Both the position numbers and the translations under genes were made by a program. From positions 1-64,000 of the forward strand of contig NZ_NPKT01000015.1 in the NCBI RefSeq assembly GCF_008329565.1: 64,000 bases of DNA, in the 5' to 3' direction. The DNA comes from Mycolicibacterium sp. P1-5 (GTDB lineage Bacteria > Actinomycetota > Actinomycetes > Mycobacteriales > Mycobacteriaceae). Shown piece after piece: positions 60,217-64,000 of the stretch. The notes beneath the pieces were generated by a model, which was not told the origin of the DNA, searched no databases, and saw only the letters and a list, made by a program, of their open reading frames with translations. The first letter of the stretch is position 1. Every line of letters starts with the position of its first letter.

Positions 60217-61055
60217 TCGCCAACCGCGGGACGTCAGGGCTTCATGCACGCGGGTGAGCACGTCAACCGGCTTGTCCTCCTTGATCACCTGCACTGTTTT
60301 CCAGCCCATGCCCATGACGAGCCGCGAGCGTCTCCGATCCCAGACGTAGCGGCCTCGGTCGGTGCGGTGGAGATCGCCGTCGTACTCGGCCGCCACCATG
60401 TACTCCTCCCAGCCCATGTCGAGCATCGCGATCAGACCCCAGCTGTTTTGAACGGGTATCTGCGTCGTCGGCACGGGAAAGCCCGCGTCAACGAGCAGTA
60501 GGCGCAACCACGTCTCCTTCGGCGACGCTGCGCCGCGGTCGATGAACGGCAACACCTCGCGCAACCTGCGCAGACCTCGCACTCCTGAATACCGCTTGCA
60601 AGGAGCAAGACGTCTTCGTTGGAAAAGGAGATAGCGCGGGACAGCGCGTCACGTCGCGCGATTGCCTTGTGGCGCGGCAGATATCGGCCCAGGTCGAATG
60701 CTGTGCGTGCCAGGGTGGTGATTGGAATCCCGGCTGTTCGGGTTACCTCGTCGCCCGCCAGGATCTCATTGCGGACGATGAGCCCGTCGGGGGGACGACC
60801 ATTTGTCCAGATCAACTCGATGGGCTCGTCGTCGCTTACCCATTGCGCGCCATGCAGTGCAGCGGCAGCGGAACCCGCGATGACTCCGCGCCTTCGCGAC
60901 CACAACCATGCCGCTTTCGTGCGGTCACGCAGCGTCAACGGCTGTCCACGAGATCGATAGACATCGGGCAGCAGCCGGTCGTAGTAGCGCGACAGTTCAT
61001 ATCGGGTCACCGCCCCGCTCGCCAGGGCTTCGCTGCCGATGAAGACCTCACCCAT
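60205..61055 (-). pseudogene. Rv3714c-like (DUF559/AbiEi-type) gene with frameshift
   Basis: Read from ATG 61055, the N-terminal part (MGEVFIGSEALASGAVTRYE; GVIAGSAAAALHGAQWVSDD; GIPITTLARTAFDLGRYLPR) stays in frame to about 60600. The rest (KRYSGVRGLRRLREVLPFID; ETWLRLLLVDAGFPVPTTQI; YMVAAEYDGDLHRTDRGRYV) continues in another frame to 60205. A single missing base near 60601, where GCAAGCGG should be read GC-AAG-CGG with one more base, restores a protein of about 283 residues. The DUF559 nuclease-like end (EYDGDLHR) is intact. It may be a true frameshift or a sequencing error. Confidence 0.75.
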
Positions 61056-61089
61056 CGGGTCATCATGAGCGTGGCCACCGACACCTCCG

Positions 61090-61149
61090 CGAGATTGAAC
61101 TCACGCAGACAACGTGCGAGTAGACCTCTGCGCCAGTTCAATCTCGCGG
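61090..61149. repeat. Intergenic 60-bp repeat, copy A (perfect hairpin)
   Basis: Starts CGAGATTGAACTCACGC and ends GTTCAATCTCGCGG. Perfect 15-bp inverted arms CCGCGAGATTGAACT (61087-61101) and AGTTCAATCTCGCGG (61135-61149) flank a GC-rich loop. Matches copy B at about 45 of 60 positions. Lies between the broken gene's start (61055) and recR's end (61198), so it can act as a recR terminator. Confidence 0.7.
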
Positions 61150-61197
61150 GCGGCGTGGGTGGTCGGTTTCGGCGTTGGGCGGTCAGCCTCGCTGTGC

Positions 61198-61809
61198 CTA
61201 GACCATCTCGCGGCGCCCGGACAGGGCGCGGCCCAACGTCAACTCGTCGGCGAACTCCAGGTCGCCACCCATCGGCAGGCCCGACGCGATTCTCGACACC
61301 GTCAGCCCGGGAATGTCGCGCAGAATCCGGACCAGGTAGGTGGCGGTCGCCTCACCCTCGGTGTTCGGATCGGTCGCGATGATCACCTCGGTGATGTCGA
61401 CGCCGTCGACGCGTTCACCGATCCTGTTGAGCAACTGGCGAATTCGCAACTGATCGGGACCGACACCGGACAGCGGATCGAGCGCGCCACCCAGGACGTG
61501 ATAGCGCCCGCGGAACTCACGGGTGCGTTCGACGGCCTGCACATCCTTCGGCTCCTCGACCACGCACACCAGTGATCCGTCGCGGCGGGCGTCACTGCAG
61601 ATACGGCAGCGGTCGGCATCCGAAACGTTGCCGCACACCTCGCAGAACTGAACCCCGTCGCGGACGCGGCCCAGCGCCGCGGTCAGCCGGTCGATATCCG
61701 GCGGCTCGACCGACAGCAAGTGGAACGCGATCCGCTGCGCACTCTTGGGACCGACGCCCGGCAGCTTGCCGAGCTCGTCGATCAGATCCTGGACGGGGCC
61801 CTCAAACAT
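61198..61809 (-). CDS. recR: Recombination mediator RecR
   Basis: A 203-residue RecR: N-terminal LIDELGKLPGVGPKSAQRIA (helix-hairpin-helix), Cys4 zinc finger CEVCGNVSDADRCRICSD, and the Toprim region with VVEEPKDVQAVERT and EVIIATDPNTEGEATATYLV. It works with RecO/RecF in loading RecA on gapped DNA. ATG 61809. Lies 13 bp after ybaB, the usual gene pair in bacteria (Rv3715c-Rv3716c). Confidence 0.96.
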   Translation of the reverse strand: MFEGPVQDLIDELGKLPGVGPKSAQRIAFHLLSVEPPDIDRLTAALGRVRDGVQFCEVCGNVSDADRCRICSDARRDGSLVCVVEEPKDVQAVERTREFRGRYHVLGGALDPLSGVGPDQLRIRQLLNRIGERVDGVDITEVIIATDPNTEGEATATYLVRILRDIPGLTVSRIASGLPMGGDLEFADELTLGRALSGRREMV

Positions 61810-61822
61810 TGGAGTACAAAGG

Positions 61823-62206
61823 TCAGGCCCCTGGCAGAGTTGGTCCGGCCTGGCCGGCCAGCGGTCCGAGGTGGGTCTGCGCGAGGATCGTGAACTGACG
61901 GGCGGAGTCGGCGAGCGCGCCGACGATCAGGTCCTGCAGCGTCTCGATGTCATCGGGGTTGACGACCTTCGGGTCGATCCGGACCCCGACGACCTCGCCG
62001 CTGCCCTTCATGGTCACCTGCACCAGCCCGCCACCGGCCTGGCCGTGCACCTCGGCAGCGGCCAGCGCGGCTTGCGCTTCCATCAGCTTCTGCTGCATTT
62101 CCTGGGCCTGCGCCAGCGCGGCCTGCAGCCCCGGCATCACCTGGTCGCGCATCTGCTCCGCCTGCTCGCGAAATCCCTCGAGGTTGGGAAGCTCACCGGG
62201 TTGCAT
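61823..62206 (-). CDS. YbaB/EbfC nucleoid-associated protein (Rv3716c-like)
   Basis: A 127-residue protein: N-terminal coiled helix (LAQAQEMQQKLMEAQAALAA) and the core VHGQAGGGLVQVTMKGSGEV followed by VGVRIDPKVV, typical of YbaB. Binds DNA as a dimer and may affect nucleoid shape. ATG 62206. First gene of the ybaB-recR pair; divergent from ami1, 89 bp between starts. Confidence 0.93.
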   Translation of the reverse strand: MQPGELPNLEGFREQAEQMRDQVMPGLQAALAQAQEMQQKLMEAQAALAAAEVHGQAGGGLVQVTMKGSGEVVGVRIDPKVVNPDDIETLQDLIVGALADSARQFTILAQTHLGPLAGQAGPTLPGA

Positions 62207-62295
62207 GACAGTCTCCTTGCGTCTCGGTCTCGACTTGGTTTCGCCTGCGAATTCGGGCAGTCAGCGACTTCAAGACTAGACGGCGAAGAGTTACG

Positions 62296-63069
62296 GTGAC
62301 GCGCGTGCTTATGTCCGCCAGCGCTCGTGTCGTGGCCGCAGCTTGCACCAGCGTCATGCTGGTCGCATCGACGGTGAGCAGTCCCCTCGTCCATGCCGCG
62401 CCAACCAGCATCGCCGGGATGATCGTGTTCCTCGATCCCGGCCACAACGGCGCCAACGACGCGTCGCTGACCAAGCAGGTGCCGACCGGCCGTGGCGGGA
62501 CCAAGGACTGCCAGACATCGGGCACCACCACCAACGACGGGTTCTCCGAGCACACCTTCAACTGGGACACCGTTCTGCTGATCCGTCAGATGCTGACCCA
62601 GCTCGGGGTGCGCACCGCCATGTCCCGCGGTAACGACAACCAGGTGGCGGCGTGCGTCGACGAGCGCGCGGCGATGGCCAACTCGCTGAAACCAAACGCC
62701 ATCGTCTCGATCCATGCCGACGGCGGTCCGGCGACCGGCCGTGGCTTCCACGTCAACTACTCGAACCCGCCGCTGAACCAGGCGCAGGCCGGACCATCAG
62801 TGCAGCTCGCCCGGGCCATGCGCGATCAGATGGTCGCTGCCGGCGTCCCCGCCGCGAATTACATCGGCTCCGACGGCCTCTACGGACGCGCCGATCTGGC
62901 CGGGCTGAACCTCGCCCAGTACCCCTCGGTTCTGGTCGAATGCGGCAACATGAAGAACCCGGCCGACTCCGCGCTGATGGAAAGCCCGGAGGGGCGCCAG
63001 AAGTACGCCGCCGCCGTCGTACAGGGCATCGCGGCGTTCTTGGCCACCCAGCCGGCCCGCGCCAGCTAG
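62296..63069 (+). CDS. ami1: N-acetylmuramoyl-L-alanine amidase Ami1 (Rv3717-like)
   Basis: A 257-residue exported zinc amidase (Amidase_3). Signal peptide ARVVAAACTSVMLVASTVSS (cut near AA-PTS at 35). Zinc ligands: His in FLDPGHNGAND, Glu in FSEHTFNWD and His in VSIHADGG; catalytic Glu in VLVECGNMKNP. Cleaves the bond between MurNAc and L-Ala in peptidoglycan and works in septum splitting. GTG 62296. Four-base convergent overlap with the SRPBCC gene. Confidence 0.93.
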   Translation: MTRVLMSASARVVAAACTSVMLVASTVSSPLVHAAPTSIAGMIVFLDPGHNGANDASLTKQVPTGRGGTKDCQTSGTTTNDGFSEHTFNWDTVLLIRQMLTQLGVRTAMSRGNDNQVAACVDERAAMANSLKPNAIVSIHADGGPATGRGFHVNYSNPPLNQAQAGPSVQLARAMRDQMVAAGVPAANYIGSDGLYGRADLAGLNLAQYPSVLVECGNMKNPADSALMESPEGRQKYAAAVVQGIAAFLATQPARAS

Positions 63070-63503
63070 GCCTCGACCGTCTTTTTGAGGTTGCCCAGCA
63101 CCTCGTCTTGAATCCGGCGCAGGCCCAGCGGCGCGAAGGTCTTCTCGAAGAAGCCGCCGATACCACCCGCCCCGGTCCAGGTGGTCTTCAGCGTGACGCT
63201 CGAGCCGGCACCGGAAGGCGCGACGGTCCAGTTGATCACCATCGAGGAGTTCGCGTCCTTCTCGATGACGGTGTGGCCCGCGACGTCGACGACGGCCTGC
63301 ACTTCCCGCACCCGGGACTTGGTGGCCTGCAGCTTCCACTTGGCGACGGTGCCCTGGCCCTGGCCGCCCTGCAACACCTGGTACTCGCTGTACTGCGGCG
63401 ACAGGATGGTCGGGCGAACGTTCTGGTAGTCGGCGATCGCGTTGAGCACGGCGGCCGGTTCGGCGTTGATCAAGATCGAGCTGGCGGCGCTGACCTGTCC
63501 CAT
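63066..63503 (-). CDS. SRPBCC/polyketide cyclase-like protein (Rv3718c-like)
   Basis: A 145-residue START/Bet v1-fold protein, MGQVSAASSILINAEPAAVL at the start with VLNAIADYQNVRPTILSPQY, then a beta-rich middle and a C-terminal helix (RRIQDEVLGNLKKTVEA). Such folds bind lipids or other hydrophobic ligands in a cavity. Function unknown. ATG 63503 chosen as the family start. Divergent from the FAD-linked oxidase, 88 bp apart. Confidence 0.85.
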   Translation of the reverse strand: MGQVSAASSILINAEPAAVLNAIADYQNVRPTILSPQYSEYQVLQGGQGQGTVAKWKLQATKSRVREVQAVVDVAGHTVIEKDANSSMVINWTVAPSGAGSSVTLKTTWTGAGGIGGFFEKTFAPLGLRRIQDEVLGNLKKTVEA

Positions 63504-63591
63504 CAGGCAATACTCCTTGTGACGGCGGGTTGGGGTGTGATCCACCAGCCGTGCGGTCGCATCGGCTGTGACTGCGGACTAGCGTAGTCGT

Positions 63592-64000
63592 GTGTCTGTA
63601 TCCGCAGCACTGACAGTTCATGCCCAAGGCGTGGAGCGGCTCCTCGCCAGCTACCACGCCATTCCGCCGAACGCGTCGGTCCGTCTGGCCAAACCGACGT
63701 CCAATCTGTTCCGCGCCCGCGCGAAGAGCAATGCGCCCGGGCTGGACACCTCCGGGCTGACCGACGTGATCTCCGTCGACCAGGCCGCCAAGACCGCCGA
63801 CGTCGCCGGCATGTGCACCTACGAAGACCTGGTGGCCGCGACGCTGCCCTATGGCCTGTCACCCTTGGTGGTTCCGCAGCTCAAGACCATCACCCTCGGT
63901 GGTGCGGTCACCGGCCTGGGCATCGAGTCGACCTCGTTCCGCAACGGCCTGCCGCACGAGTCCGTCGTCGAGATGGACATTCTGACCGGCTCCGGCGAAC
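63592..64000 (+). CDS. FAD-linked oxidase N-terminus (Rv3719-like, partial)
   Basis: 136 residues visible from GTG 63592 (VSVSAALTVHAQGVERLLAS). ISVDQAAKTADVAGMCTYED and LVVPQLKTITLGGAVTGLGI (with STSFRNGLPHE) are the FAD-binding block of PCMH-type oxidases such as DprE1 and alditol oxidase. The rest lies beyond the window. In M. tuberculosis the orthologue Rv3719 is uncharacterised. Another GTG at 63590 is out of frame. Confidence 0.85.
   Translation, partial: MSVSAALTVHAQGVERLLASYHAIPPNASVRLAKPTSNLFRARAKSNAPGLDTSGLTDVISVDQAAKTADVAGMCTYEDLVAATLPYGLSPLVVPQLKTITLGGAVTGLGIESTSFRNGLPHESVVEMDILTGSGE

Overview
The window is mycobacterial chromosome, most likely from a rapid-growing Mycolicibacterium-type species. 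The GC content is high by eye, GTG starts are common, and many genes overlap by 1-4 bases. The core follows, as I recall it, the M. tuberculosis H37Rv gene order from Rv3677c to Rv3719. Blocks without counterparts in that order are inserted at several points, which is why a slow-growing pathogen is unlikely.

Layout. 1-136: one end of an IS481-like element. 167-9169: MBL hydrolase, RidA and a DUF4177 protein; the Get3-like pair bagA/bagB; whiB4 divergent from the class A PBP ponA2; a metallophosphoesterase; cds1. 9333-9406: tRNA-Pro(CGG). 9467-18586 is an accessory block: esterase with divergent TetR regulator, proline-rich secreted protein, Rv0785-like flavoprotein, a heme-oxygenase-like iron enzyme facing a CDGSH/HemK2 methyltransferase pair, a hemerythrin-like remnant and an F420-type oxidoreductase. 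18630-26344 returns to the core: YqeY, a PGY-repeat membrane protein, a translationally coupled DUF4129-DUF4350-MoxR-DUF58 operon, and divergent SpoIIM and RDD membrane proteins.

26341-33779 is a second accessory block: DUF1772/AraC, then a leftward run of carotenoid oxygenase, SDR, NTF2-like, ParB-like, antiporter and a small membrane protein, with a PadR regulator and duplicated operator at its head, followed by a second, Gly-rich PadR with its own inverted repeat. 33834-43872 holds glpK, methyltransferases, a GCS2-family ligase and the complete ergothioneine genes egtA-egtE. The egt genes run on directly from an Ohr peroxidase and an Rv3705c-like exported protein, with a catalase just upstream, so the segment 38432-46539 looks like an antioxidant cluster.

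46680-54758: Rv3706c/Rv3707c-like exported proteins; asd and ask (with a probable internal start for the beta subunit); nitroreductase; and leuA, preceded by a promoter, a 13-residue leader peptide with three consecutive Leu codons and an overlapping hairpin, which together look like a transcription attenuator. 54748-64000: GGDEF/EAL protein, DnaQ-like exonuclease, murT-gatD (lipid II amidation), a frameshifted Rv3714c-like gene bracketed by two related 60-bp repeats, recR-ybaB, the amidase ami1, an SRPBCC protein, and the start of an FAD-linked oxidase cut by the window end.

All family assignments come from reading the translations and remembered homologues; no searches were run.
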